From Symbiodinium kawagutii (lineage: Eukaryota > Sar > Dinophyceae > Suessiales > Symbiodiniaceae): 64,000 bases of DNA. The stretch spans positions 66,933 through 130,932 of the forward strand of contig VSDK01012844.1 in NCBI GenBank assembly GCA_009767595.1, written 5' to 3'. The notes beneath the pieces are model-generated. The model did no database searches and was not told the origin of the DNA. It saw only the letters and a program-made list of their open reading frames with translations. Shown here in pieces: positions 54,760-64,000 of this stretch (position 1 is its first letter; each line of letters opens with the position of its first letter). Made by a program: the position numbers and the translations under genes.

Positions 54760-55140
54760 TCTATGTTGGTTTCCAGGAGGGCATCACCAAGCATGTTTGA
54801 TTTTAAATTTCATATGTACAAAAAATATCTAAATAAAAAACTAAAAATATGTATATAGAAATATGTTCTGAATCTCTACAGTAGATTTAAAACAAATCCA
54901 ATAAATCAAGCAGGTTTTGGGTCCCCAATGCTTGATAACCCCCCACCTACCTTTTGTCAACCCTATAATTACATTGACCCATATATTGTTCACCCCATAC
55001 TTTTTCAAACCCTATATATTATTAACAATACTAAGTATGATAACTTTATTGTAAACCCTATATATATATATATTGTTAACCCCAAAAATTGTTAACCCTC
55101 TATATTATCAACACTTACAAACCCTACTGTTCCTCCTCCA
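54760..55140. other. AT-rich non-coding, AACCCTATATAT motifs
   Basis: Repeated (A)AACCCTATATAT/TTGTTAACCC segments. No gene. Confidence 0.6.
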
Positions 55141-55203
55141 TTCACTATGACATTTCTTTGCCTCGATTTTCTTGGCCCAAAGCTCTCGTCCTGATGTTTT
55201 CGC

Positions 55204-58200
55204 CCAGCAACGCGGCCAAGGCTTGGTCGCTCTCGTCGTGCTGCGCGAAGGAATGGCCATAGGCCACCCAGGCGGGGGCGAAGCTGTTGTCGAAACGCAG
55301 GGCCTAAGGGCCAGGTGGGGCTGGGGATGGGTGGATGGGCAGGTGGATGGATGGGTGGATGGTTGGTGAATGGTTGGGGAATGGTTGGTGGATCACTGAT
55401 TTTGGGTTGATGACCCACCAGTGTCTATAGTTAATTGCTGACTCAAACATGGCAAAGAAGGATGGGTTGGTTCGTGAATGATTGGTGAAGGACCCAATTA
55501 TGATGGTGAATAACCAAATGCTGAAGGTTAATGGCTACCATCTATTGAATTCTTATGGTGTTGAGGATGGGGTAAACAGTTGGCAATCAACACCAGCTGA
55601 TTGCTTACTTGGCGTTATCAACCAATGATGGTTGCAGCAATGATTGGGGTCTTACTGACCAACGAATGATGGTCAACTAATGATGAGCTAAGGATCACAC
55701 ATTGCCAAAGGTCACCGGCCTGTCAACAATCACCTAAGGTCCCTAAGGTTAATGGTTACTCGATGACCCATGAAAACCAATGATTCATGACTAGTGAAGA
55801 ATGGTTGGCCAACGGATAAGCCATGGTGGGAGATGCCTGGTGGTGGTTGCAATGATGGTCAACGTGAATGGTGACGAGAGATGGCTCCTAACCAATTCAA
55901 GGTGGTTGATGGTTGCTGCAAATCCGTGGTGCCGCAAGCAGTTGACACAGATCAACCTGGAATCAGTTGCAGAATGCAACCATGAATTAGACTCCTGGAA
56001 ACACACCGCTTGACCCTTGTAGGGGTTGGATGACCAGCTTCTGGTAGGGTCCATGTTAGCTTCCAGGAGATAATCTGTGGCATGACAATGCTCTGATAAT
56101 GATCAAAATGTAAGCACCCTCGACATATTTCGGATTCTTCGATTCTGCTGCAACGCGGTCCCGAAAGCACAAGCGCTTGGAATCCATGGAGAATAAGCCT
56201 GGCAAATACATCCATTCCCATGACGCATCCCCAGTGGCCTTGTGAAAAAAGCGCCGTGCATGCTCGTACCTCGACATCTTTAGCGCAGGGAGCGTAGTAT
56301 CTCTGCTCTATCGGCTACAGTACAAGCAATTCATCATGTTCATCAAACTATCAAAAACCATATGAGCCTTATGCATGCTTTTGGAGTCTACTTAGCTATC
56401 CCATCCAGTTGATTCTATGTGCATGTCTAATCGTGGGACCCCTGATTTTTTTTGCTAGAAACCAAAACACCAGTGGAAGTAATAGGTTGGAAAGCTAAGA
56501 AAATCTGATTCCCAACCAAAAGCAAATATTTCTAACCCTGATGGCCACTAAAGAATCAACGGCCCCGACCCCAGTTTAATGACATATGCGCCGAATTGTA
56601 CCTCCAACAGGCACCAGGAATGAACCCAAAACCATTCTAGAGACTTGAGTTCCAAAGCAATTATAGCCTCCAAGCCAACATGCCCATGCACCTAACATGT
56701 TGAAGTTTCAAAAATCCTGAATTGTTTATAGACCTGGTTTCGAGATGTTGGAAGGTGTTTTGAGGGTATCTTTTTCGCACCCTCAAAAATCAATTTCCTG
56801 TCATCCAACCTTCATGATGCACATATACCCTGCACTTCACTAAAAAATCAACATAGTGGAAGCTTGGGCCTAGATGACATCAACGTTAAACACTCGTGGC
56901 TATCGCTTCACACAAGCAGTTCCAAGAACTAACATTTCCAAAACAATGCTTATAACAAAACCTTACCTATACCAAAAATCAGTCTTTGGGGTACCCCAAC
57001 CCACCGCAACTTTTAGTGGAAATAGGGGACGGGATATATAATCTATCTATTGACTGACCTACTGGTTTAAACGTCTCTGCAATCTGGCTTTTATCGTTCG
57101 ATTGTGTCATCTGTCAAATTGATATGCAAGCCTCTGGGCGACCTACAGGTCGAGCATGATGCATTGACACTTGTGCCTGCAGGCTGCATCTGCATGCACA
57201 TGCATCGATTTTGGATGAAGCCCTGTGAAGAGCTGTCGGTGGCCCTTTTCATGTGGGAGGCGAGCTGTGACCACAGTCTGCGAGTGTAGAGCACCCATGG
57301 CTGTTCCTCAAATCTTCGGTGCCAAGTTGCTTTTTGATCATGTAGTAGTAGCAACCTGCCAGGTTGGGCAAATCCAGCTCAATGGCCGGGTAGTGGCATT
57401 GAAGTTGCATGAACCAATCCCATTTCATTAGTGTCAACCATACATATCCAAGTGCTAGGCAACAAATCACACCTCAAAGCAGCATCAGAAGTACGGGATT
57501 TCTTGGCACTTCCTGCCTAGTCCCCGAGCGAGGATGGGGGTGCCGTCGGAGAGGCATCTGATATGCCATGCAAGTTGGGTAATGTTGGGTACCTTTTCTA
57601 TTTTAGAAAATGCTTCAAACCAGGGCTTGATCGATTGGCATTGGAATAGTTCACTGACCCAGCAAGTCTTCCCACCACATGGAGTTCCATACATGTAGCA
57701 TAAACATGCTCGGAGAGACCACAACAACTTTCGTCATTCATGCGCTGTGGAATCTAGTTCACGGCTTAAATCGTCTCTGAATCTAGCCCGTCAACGCTAA
57801 AATAATTCGTAATCGTATCCTAAAATCCAATGAATAGATTCAAACCGTCCATCAGCATGCACTTGAACATATGGACATACGCATAAATGATTGTGTATTC
57901 ATATGTGTTCATTTACATGACACAAGCAAACACATCTACAACAAATGCCTGGTCATCCAAAGATCCATTTCTTGCTGATCTCCCTCCACCCAGTGGTTGC
58001 TGGATGCGTTTCCTGTCGCGCGCACCTGCGGTGTACCAGGCTATGGCCGTGGAAGGATAGGCGGCCATTAGCTGATGCGCAACATAGTAGACAACCTCAG
58101 TGGCACCCAGATCTGAGCTGGACATCTCTGAAGCCAATCTCAGTTCGCCAGTTCTCTCACCTTCCGAAGCCTGACTCAGAGACGATCTAGTCTGGTCGCT

Positions 58201-58484
58201 CCTCTGTCCTTTTTGTTTTTGTGATTGGCCTTTGGCTGCGGTTGCTTCGGCTTGGGTGTTCATCTGATCCAAGTTTGATGATACTTGGCAATTAGCCATG
58301 CTCATCTGTTTTGGTGAGCGCCTAATTTGCCGAGGCGCGTTGGTCATGTTGAGCATCACCAAAGAGGAGATATGGACCTGGAACTGCAGCTGGCAACACT
58401 TTTGATGTCAGGTGCTTTTTCTTGCCCTGATCATTCAAAAGAATACCGTAGTCTCTGATTATTGAGCAGAGTTCACCTCCTTCG

Positions 58485-58536
<52 letters not shown>

Positions 58537-59130
58537 GGGTTTGCTGCGGTACTGCCAGAATTCCAAGAGAAAACTCGTTTCCATTAGCAAAGAAATAGCT
58601 TGCGCTCATTGGCAATGGAACACATTCCTATGCACAAGCAATGTCCAAGCGATTCTGCCAGGTTTCACTGGGAATTCATTGTGATTTTGTTTCATTGCAA
58701 GGTTCACCTACCAGTTTGCTTGTACCTATCCACCGATGTTTTCCTACCAGCAGCTGCCACCGACTATCAACTATGCCCAAAAAGTGGTGCGAGCATGTGC
58801 CAGGAACCTATTGTTGGTGGTGCCGCCTGACCCACTGGTTCCCGAGGATGAACATGAATTGTTTTCCTCGATGCACATGGTTCTTTTTCAAAAAAGGGGA
58901 CCCCAAAAAATGGTTAGTTTATACAGCAAATACCAATGGGGTAATAAACTATAGATGATCTGGGGGGAGGCCCTCTGGCTTGAGAAATCCTCCCATGAGC
59001 CTTTTCCATACTTTTCCATCAAGGGTGGGGGCAGCACCTTACTGCGCCAAGGCGCTGGCAGTGCAGCAAGGTGATACGGATCTTCCTCCAGGACTTTCTT
59101 AGAGACCATGAGGCATGAGTCGTAGTCGCC
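55204..59130 (-). CDS. Anaphase-promoting complex subunit 6 (Cdc16/Cut9 homologue), partial
   Basis: TPR scaffold subunit of the APC/C ubiquitin ligase. Exons 5' to 3'. 59130-59043 (0/1): GDYDSCLMVSKKVLEEDPYH, LAALP; donor GTAAGG. About 58615-58360 (?/1): a poly-Asp run and an acidic linker. 58283-58026 (2/1): Gln/Lys/Ser-rich, then EVVYYVAHQLMAAYPSTAIA WYTA. 57355 onward (2): G-CYYYMIKK. 56277-56230 (0/0): MSRYEHARRFFHKATG; GA donor. 55303-55204 (0): ALRFDNSFAPAWVAYGHSFA, QHDESDQALAA; GC donor. The order and residues match Cdc16 (SHKL..YP..W...GCYY, HARR...KAT, PAWIAYGHSFA...DQA). The linker between LP and the YVAHQL helix is a long insertion compared with usual family members. The C-terminal half is not in the next 3 kb; similar exons lie at 18.9-19.3 kb. 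The 5' end was not found. Confidence 0.85.
58484..58535. repeat. (CAT/GAT)n microsatellite coding poly-Asp on minus
   Basis: About 17 triplets. In the minus frame of the Cdc16 linker exon they read as Asp. Confidence 0.85.
58736..58879 (+). CDS. Antisense open frame ending at a family-1 repeat
   Basis: Reads SYQQLPPTINYAQKVVRACA and LVVPPDPLVPEDEHELFSSM, ending ATG|GTTCTTTTTC at the family-1 element 58880-58992. It lies within an intron of the minus-strand Cdc16 gene, so a real exon here is doubtful. Confidence 0.3.
58880..58992 (+). repeat. Family-1 element inside the Cdc16 gene
   Basis: GTTCTTTTTCAAAAAAGGGG..GATGATCTGGGGGGAGG..GGCTTGAGAAATCCTCCC. It occupies the intron between exons 59130-59043 and 58615-58360. 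Confidence 0.75.
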
Positions 59131-59139
59131 CTGCGGACC

Positions 59140-60350
59140 ACCCGTCGCTCAAGGGTCAGGACATGGCAGCCACGGAACCAACAGTGATTTCATCATCTTA
59201 GTGGTTGCTAGTGAAGCCCATGCTACTCCTTGGGGAAAGAGATAGAACTGATGCTGACATCTTTGCTGCGCCATGGACGACCCCTTTGGGAAAGCCACGA
59301 GGTATCCTGAGAATGATTCAACTTTTGCGGGCCACGGCTCTGCAACAGTCCACCGTTCTCATGAACCAACGAACAAGCAAAGCAAATGAAAATTAGATGA
59401 ACCATCATTACCCATCATTAACCACATGGATCAACAACCTCTAGACAACCACTGAGCATGGGAAGCTTTCTAGCACCATCCAGTGGCAGCAAGCATGGCT
59501 CTCTTTTTCTGACCCGGGTGCACGGCTTGCTGCGCAGCAAGCCAGCTCAAGCAGAGTCAAACAAAATTCCATCCCCTAAAAGCAATGAATTTTGTAACCA
59601 TCTCATTGTTCAAAGTTAGTTAAACCGCTTACTATGTCAAACCGAAATTCAATCCCAATTTAAAATTGCGATTCATTTGTTCATTGAACCGTTGAATGAA
59701 CGGTGAGTCTGGTTCAACACAGCTGGCCCTTTGGCTTCCAACATCCTCGTTCAAGCTGCGCTACTCAGCTCCTGGAGAAGCACTTAACACAACAGCCCAC
59801 TGGGTGCAAGCACCCCCCAAGAAGGTACAGCTAAGAAGGTACAAACAGCTACCTCTGAAGCAAAATTGTTATGATAGTCAGGTAGCTACCTCTAATGCAA
59901 ACCGATAGTCATTTGTTATGATAGGTCCACAAGATTGTAAGTGTCTCTGCAAAAAAACACTATGACCACAACAGCAGCAGCGAACAACTTGCGTCTGAGA
60001 AATGCCGGAACTGCCCATGGCAATGGAAACTCAGTCATGAACTGCTTCATTTCTCATATATCCAAATGAGTGTGGCATATAAGTGCGTCGCTTGTTTCCA
60101 CACGAGCCCGAGGCCATCCAATCTCAGGAATTAAATCGGGATTTTTTCAATGGAATTATGTAACACTTTTCTGAGCCCATGCCTCTACAAATCAGGATGC
60201 AGGGTCAACTCGAAATCATGGTTTCAAAGAATCCTAGGCATCAACTGCGGCCACGGATAGTTACACCACGTTGAATCTCCACTCTTGCTTGATGGGACGC
60301 AATCAGTGGGGGATATAGTTTGATGATTGCCACAAATCAGGAGCACAGAT
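59140..60350. other. Probable intron/spacer with weak islets
   Basis: Open islets at 59205-59400 and 59700-59800 on both strands (minus RGFPKGVVHGAAKMSASVLS; minus MLEAKGPAVLNQTHR). These may include upstream Cdc16 exons but were not linked. Confidence 0.35.
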
Positions 60351-60360
60351 TGTCAGCGGT

Positions 60361-61277
60361 ATGCTAGATCCAGCCAAACAATACTACATGTTCAGACGTA
60401 CAACCCCTCCAGAAAATCACCAAGATCAAAAGCAACCCTCGCAGAATAGCTGGCCCATCATAATCCCCTCGCCATGTGTCCGAACCCTGCGGGGACTCCC
60501 TCAGTTTAATAGGAAAACATTGAAATCTGCGAGGAAACCACAGAAACATTTCGGAGGGTCAGATCAAGCCGCAGGCGTCGCTTCTTTTTCTGCAGCGCCC
60601 GGTAGAAGTTGCAGGTTCCCAGGCTCGCTGAAAATCATCGCCATGAAGCGCACTCAGCTGACGCCTTGCCAAACATCACCAGTGGTGGTCTCAACCCGTC
60701 TGAAAAAATATGTCAACCAACCAGTTGTTAGTAAAATGTTGAATAAAAATGGTTAAAACCAACAGGGGAAACTTAAAAATGGACAAGTACCAATTGGTGA
60801 GAAGCCAACATGAGTTGGAATAGATTGAAATCCTATAGAATTGCTGTAAGCGTATGTCGCATGAAACAAATGGCGAATGCTATTGGAACTCTTGCAAAAC
60901 CACACTGCAATGCAACATGTTGAGTTCCAATGATGTGATATCTACTGAAACTAGGGGATATATCTAGTGTAGTGAAATCTAGTGCAGTACAATCTACTAC
61001 AACTGCAAGCCCTTTCCCTCAAACACTTCGGACGCATCAAGTGAGTCCCAGTGGCAAATTGCTGAGCTTCCGCCATGGAAGTCACCTGCGGCTGTGCATT
61101 CAAATTGAGGCTGTTCCAAGAATATCATTTGGCACTAGCGTCCTAGTTGGTGGTTTCAACGCCTATTAAAAATATCAGTCAACCAACGAATCAATATCTG
61201 ACGTTACCTTCAAGGATTGCTTTCAGGCGCTGTCAACAATCCAACTCTTGGCCAAGCTGAGCATCCGCGTACTGTAA
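60361..61277 (+). CDS. Four-exon plus-strand gene, two introns from family 2
   Basis: Exons up to 60681, 60766-60796 (0/1), 60988-61145 (2/0) and 61215-61277 (0/stop) join without a frame break. Exon 1 is open from 60361 (SDQAAGVASFSAAPGRSCRF; KIIAMKRTQLTPCQTSP). Exon 2 reads GKLKNGQVPI, donor GTGAGA. Exon 3 reads LLSFRHGSHLRLCIQIEAVP and RISFGTSVL. Exon 4 reads DCFQALSTIQLLAKLSIRVL then TAA. Introns 60682-60765 and 61146-61214 are family-2 elements. Basic protein of unknown function; the N-terminal limit is unknown. A minus frame ending near 60566 is open too. Confidence 0.65.
60682..60765 (+). repeat. Family-2 element = complete 84-bp intron
   Basis: GTGGTGGTCTCAACCCGTCT..AAAATATGTCAACCAACCAG..TTGTTAGTAAAATG..TTAAAACCAACAG. 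Confidence 0.7.
61146..61214 (+). repeat. Family-2 element = complete 69-bp intron
   Basis: GTTGGTGGTTTCAACGCC..AAAAATATCAGTCAACCAACG..ACCTTCAAG. Phase 0 on both sides. Confidence 0.7.
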
Positions 61278-61412
61278 ACATCCACCAGGTTACATCATCA
61301 AACGCAAATACCCGACCTTTCCAACACATGGCGACGGCCTGTGATTGATACTACCATGGTTCCAAAATTGAGTGCACACATGTGCACACACACAAAACGG
61401 TTCACTAAACAG

Positions 61413-61599
61413 GGTGAAAAACCCAATGAGTGAGACCCGCATGTTTGCAAACCCAGCGCCTCTGGAGGGTGATTGTTGCGCCGACATCTTAGCCGACCTG
61501 GTCAAGGCTTCATGGCCAACCCAATACACACATGTCCTCAGCGATATGCTCCCGAAGCTGCTGGCAGGCAAGTCTGCGGCCAAGCTTCTGTGTATATGG
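61413..61599 (+). CDS. Exon ending at a family-1 fragment
   Basis: Acceptor CTAAACAG, phase 1. Reads FANPAPLEGDCCADILADLV, KASWPTQYTHVLSDMLPKLL and AGKSAAKLLCIW, then runs into GGGGTTTCTCAAG, a family-1 left end. The open minus frame (61583-61290) is considered a shadow. Might be the next exon of the preceding gene, but the phase does not fit. Confidence 0.5.
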
Positions 61600-61779
61600 G
61601 GGGTTTCTCAAGTCACAGGGTGCCCCCAGTTCTCATCCTTTATATCAATAATCTGTTTTTGTCTTTTTTTGCTCCCGCTCTGGCTGAATTGTGGTTGACA
61701 TTCATAATAAAAACCCTACTGGCTTCAGAACTGCGCCCCCACATGGCTTAAGAATCCTGCGGTTAACTTATTTTTGGCG

Positions 61780-61850
61780 GTTTCCCATGGTTTCCCATGG
61801 TTTTCTCATGGTTTCCCATGGTTTCCCTATGGTTTTCCTATGGCTTAAGA
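61780..61850. repeat. About 11-bp tandem GGTTTCCCAT repeats
   Basis: Six imperfect GGTTTYCCCATGGTTT units followed by a C10 run. Confidence 0.85.
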
Positions 61851-61867
61851 ACCCCCCCCCCCCACAC

Positions 61868-62500
61868 GGCCCGCGCGCGTCAAGGTCCGCCCTGCCATGG
61901 ACCGGGTCCATGTCACGTTTCCGAGCCCTGCCTTGGTCTGGTTCTTCACGGCCTCGGCAGCGGCCTTGATCTGCTTCTTGGGGTGGCCGTTGGATGCCCA
62001 GTGATCTTCGCATCGTTGCCCGTGGCTGGTGGCTGGTGGTTGCTTAACCCCAAAGTCATGGGGATGTGTATTTTCTTGTTAACCACCCTTATTATTAACT
62101 AACCTTATTATTAACCACAAAAAACCATAATAGTTACCCTTAACATCACTGGACCATACCGTCAAACCATCAACCACTTTCATCCAATAACGATTATCCC
62201 CCCTTATGTAACCCCGTACTGTTATCCATTCAAAAGAACCCTGATCCCTGTAGTTGCTCCCTATCCCCTCATATATCACCCCTAGAATTATCCCTTTATA
62301 CAACCCTATCATTAACCATTAAACCCCTATTTTTAACCATTAAACCCACATCATTATCTATTAAACAGCCCTAAGGTATCTCCAATTTTTGATGCTTGGT
62401 CCACACCGAAGCTGCTTTCCAGCCGAGGCTCGGCATCTCCCAGGTAGCGGCCGAACTTCAAGGGCTCAACGGCCAGCGGGGTGGGCAATGGCTTCAGGTC
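61868..62500 (-). CDS. Two linked exons of an unidentified protein
   Basis: Exon 62500-62407 (acceptor CCCGCCAG, phase 0/1) reads DLKPLPTPLAVEPLKFGRYL and GDAEPRLESSF, donor G|GTGTGG. Exon 62005-61868 (acceptor GCGAAG, 2/1) continues in frame with HWASNGHPKKQIKAAAEAVK, NQTKAGLGNVTWTRSMAGRT and LTRAG, donor C|GTGTGG. Phase, matching donor type and composition agree. The 3' exons may lie below 61860 in the C10/tandem-repeat zone. Family not recognised. Confidence 0.65.
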
Positions 62501-62559
62501 CTGGCGGGTCACCAAACAGGTCCATGGTTAGCAGGGGATTCCGTTGGTGGTGAAGTGAT

Positions 62560-62615
62560 GGGTTAAGGGATGGGTTAGGGGATGGGTTAGGGGATGGGTT
62601 AAGGGATTGGTTCAT
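62560..62615. repeat. GATGGGTTAGGG tandem repeat
   Basis: Four 12-13-bp units (GGGATGGGTTARGG). Superficially telomere-like but not a telomeric array. Confidence 0.85.
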
Positions 62616-62619
62616 GAGC

Positions 62620-64000
62620 TATGGCGTTTTTTTACAGGATTTTCGATGGTGAAATATGGTGGTTTTAGAAAATTTTCGGGAAACAATTGTGGTTTGCTCA
62701 TTGCCATGATGGTATCATTGGATTTTTTATGGTGAACTATGGCTAAATTAATGGTTTAAAATAAGTAATACGCAACTAAAGGGGTTATAACCATTTATCT
62801 TGGCTAACAATAAGGGATAATAAATAAAACATGGTTAAACAAGTTAAAGAACTATATGTCCATAGCCATGATAGTACCTACGAACCATCCGAGTTCATAG
62901 CCATTCTCACTAGGAAAAAATAGTTTGGGGGATATGTGATATGTGTAATGATGACGGAATGCCTAATTACATCTGTAAACCACACGGGAAAATATGTGAA
63001 AAAAGTAATGCAGAAGTAATAATATGTATATAGGAACATGCATTACACGCAACTTGTTTGTGAATTATTTTCTAAATTGCTTTTCGCTGCCAATGCACGG
63101 CAAACATACATACATACACATTCACTACATATAAATTATGTAAAGTAAGTTATTATGTATGTGATAGGTGCCTGCATATCTGCATTACTTTGCGCATGTT
63201 TATGCAATGCATGCTAATGATTGCTAATGCATGTCAATGTGTACATGGAAAACGGTATAAATTTGATTTTATAGCATGATTAGAATGATAAACTATCATT
63301 AATACAAATCTAAATGCACTAACACAGATTCCACAGCAAAAAATGATGTATCATGTGTGGGCATATGTATATACACGATGATGATCAAACATGAACACGC
63401 AACATGCATCGTATAAGTGATTGTAAACTAATCAACAAGTAAATATGTACATGTTTAGAGATACCCTCAGACTAAAATGTAGCCCAGGTTGGATACAATT
63501 CTAAACCCAAACCCCTGGGGCCAAAAGCAACTCTTTTGAACGGGCTTACTCACCAAGACTCCAACTGATGGCCATAAATTAATGGATGGATTCCAACAAC
63601 TTCCAACTGGACTTGGACCACCCCCTGCATCTAATCAATACGGGGCATCATACACATCCTAGCGTAAAAGGGCTTACAGGCTACTGATTTCCGAACATAG
63701 AACTAAATGCTAATATCCATATTTCTTGTGGGTATGCACCTTCACCGCGACGTACCGCTATGAACAACGATAGACAAATAAATGCGTATATTTTGCTAAC
63801 ATATAGGCATGCGTGTGGGTGCGCACGAGCATCTGTCCAAATGAGTCATGGTGAGTTGAAGCAGCCCCATTTGAAGCAAACCCCAGGCGGACTGTACGAT
63901 GGTAAATAAAGGTCTCACTACGTCTTTGAAAAACAAAACCGATTGAATCAAATCAACAAAATACTATCTAGCTTATTCTGAACCATCTCAGCTACCAACT
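62620..64000. other. AT-rich interval without genes
   Basis: Stops are frequent in all six frames. Many ATGTATAT/CATGCAT short motifs. No repeat family or RNA gene recognised. Confidence 0.6.

Noticed and set aside
55000-55130. AAACCCTA motifs suggesting interstitial telomere
   Set aside because: Few and irregular, mixed with TATATA. Best seen as AT-rich spacer.
61700-62013. Minus frame with KPWETMRKPWETMG repeats
   Set aside because: Reading of the GGTTTCCCAT tandem repeat. A better frame for the adjoining exon is 62005-61868.
62560-62615. Telomere-like GGGTTAGGGG repeats
   Set aside because: Only four units of a 12-13-bp repeat, inside ordinary sequence and not TTTAGGG arrays.

Overview
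The window looks like nuclear DNA of a dinoflagellate, most likely of the Symbiodiniaceae type. This is inferred from several features: GC-richer coding islands of 30-300 bp scattered through AT-richer introns, GT/GC/GA-AG introns, secreted PAN/Apple-domain proteins, abundant short interspersed elements, (CAT)n microsatellites and no bacterial-style operons. No rRNA, tRNA, prophage or CRISPR was seen. Because exons are short and many are open on both strands, most gene models are partial and were joined by hand from splice signals and reading-frame phase. Positions of unlinked exons are approximate.

Layout. 1-8 kb: a three-exon plus-strand gene (1198-2545), repeat-flanked plus-strand exons (5.4-5.9 kb) and a frame-switching minus-strand coding cluster (6.45-7.35 kb). 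8.9-16 kb, minus strand: the membrane-anchored C-terminus of a PAN-domain protein (8918-9787) and the signal peptide plus PAN start of a secreted protein (15.2-15.9 kb). Between them lies a roughly 3.7-kb repeat structure (11.16-14.89 kb) with a long foldback and a 15-copy satellite. 18.9-26 kb, minus strand: a Cdc16-like C-terminal TPR exon and several unidentified multi-exon genes. 27.4-29.6 kb: a LETM1-like protein gene. 30-50.8 kb: a dense series of mostly minus-strand exons, including a small secreted Cys-rich protein (44.25 kb), a multi-exon membrane protein (46.4-48.2 kb) and a signal-peptide/TM protein (48.9-49.8 kb). 51.4-54.5 kb: plus-strand exons, each ending at a repeat. 55.2-59.1 kb, minus strand: a clear APC6/Cdc16 homologue. 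60.4-61.6 kb: plus-strand exons with repeat-derived introns. 61.9-62.5 kb: a minus-strand gene fragment. The last 1.4 kb is AT-rich and appears non-coding.

The most interesting signal is two interspersed repeat families tied to splicing. Family 2 (about 70-85 bp, GTTGGTGG...CCAACCAG core) appears to be entire introns at four or more sites, with frame preserved across the junction. Family 1 (about 100 bp, TIRs like GGTGTTTCTCAAAATAGGGG) repeatedly begins exactly where a coding frame ends, supplying the 5' splice site. They behave like introners. Other points of interest are a Cdc16 gene apparently split over about 40 kb on one strand, an in-frame poly-Asp microsatellite inside it, and a large foldback joined to a hairpin-unit satellite.
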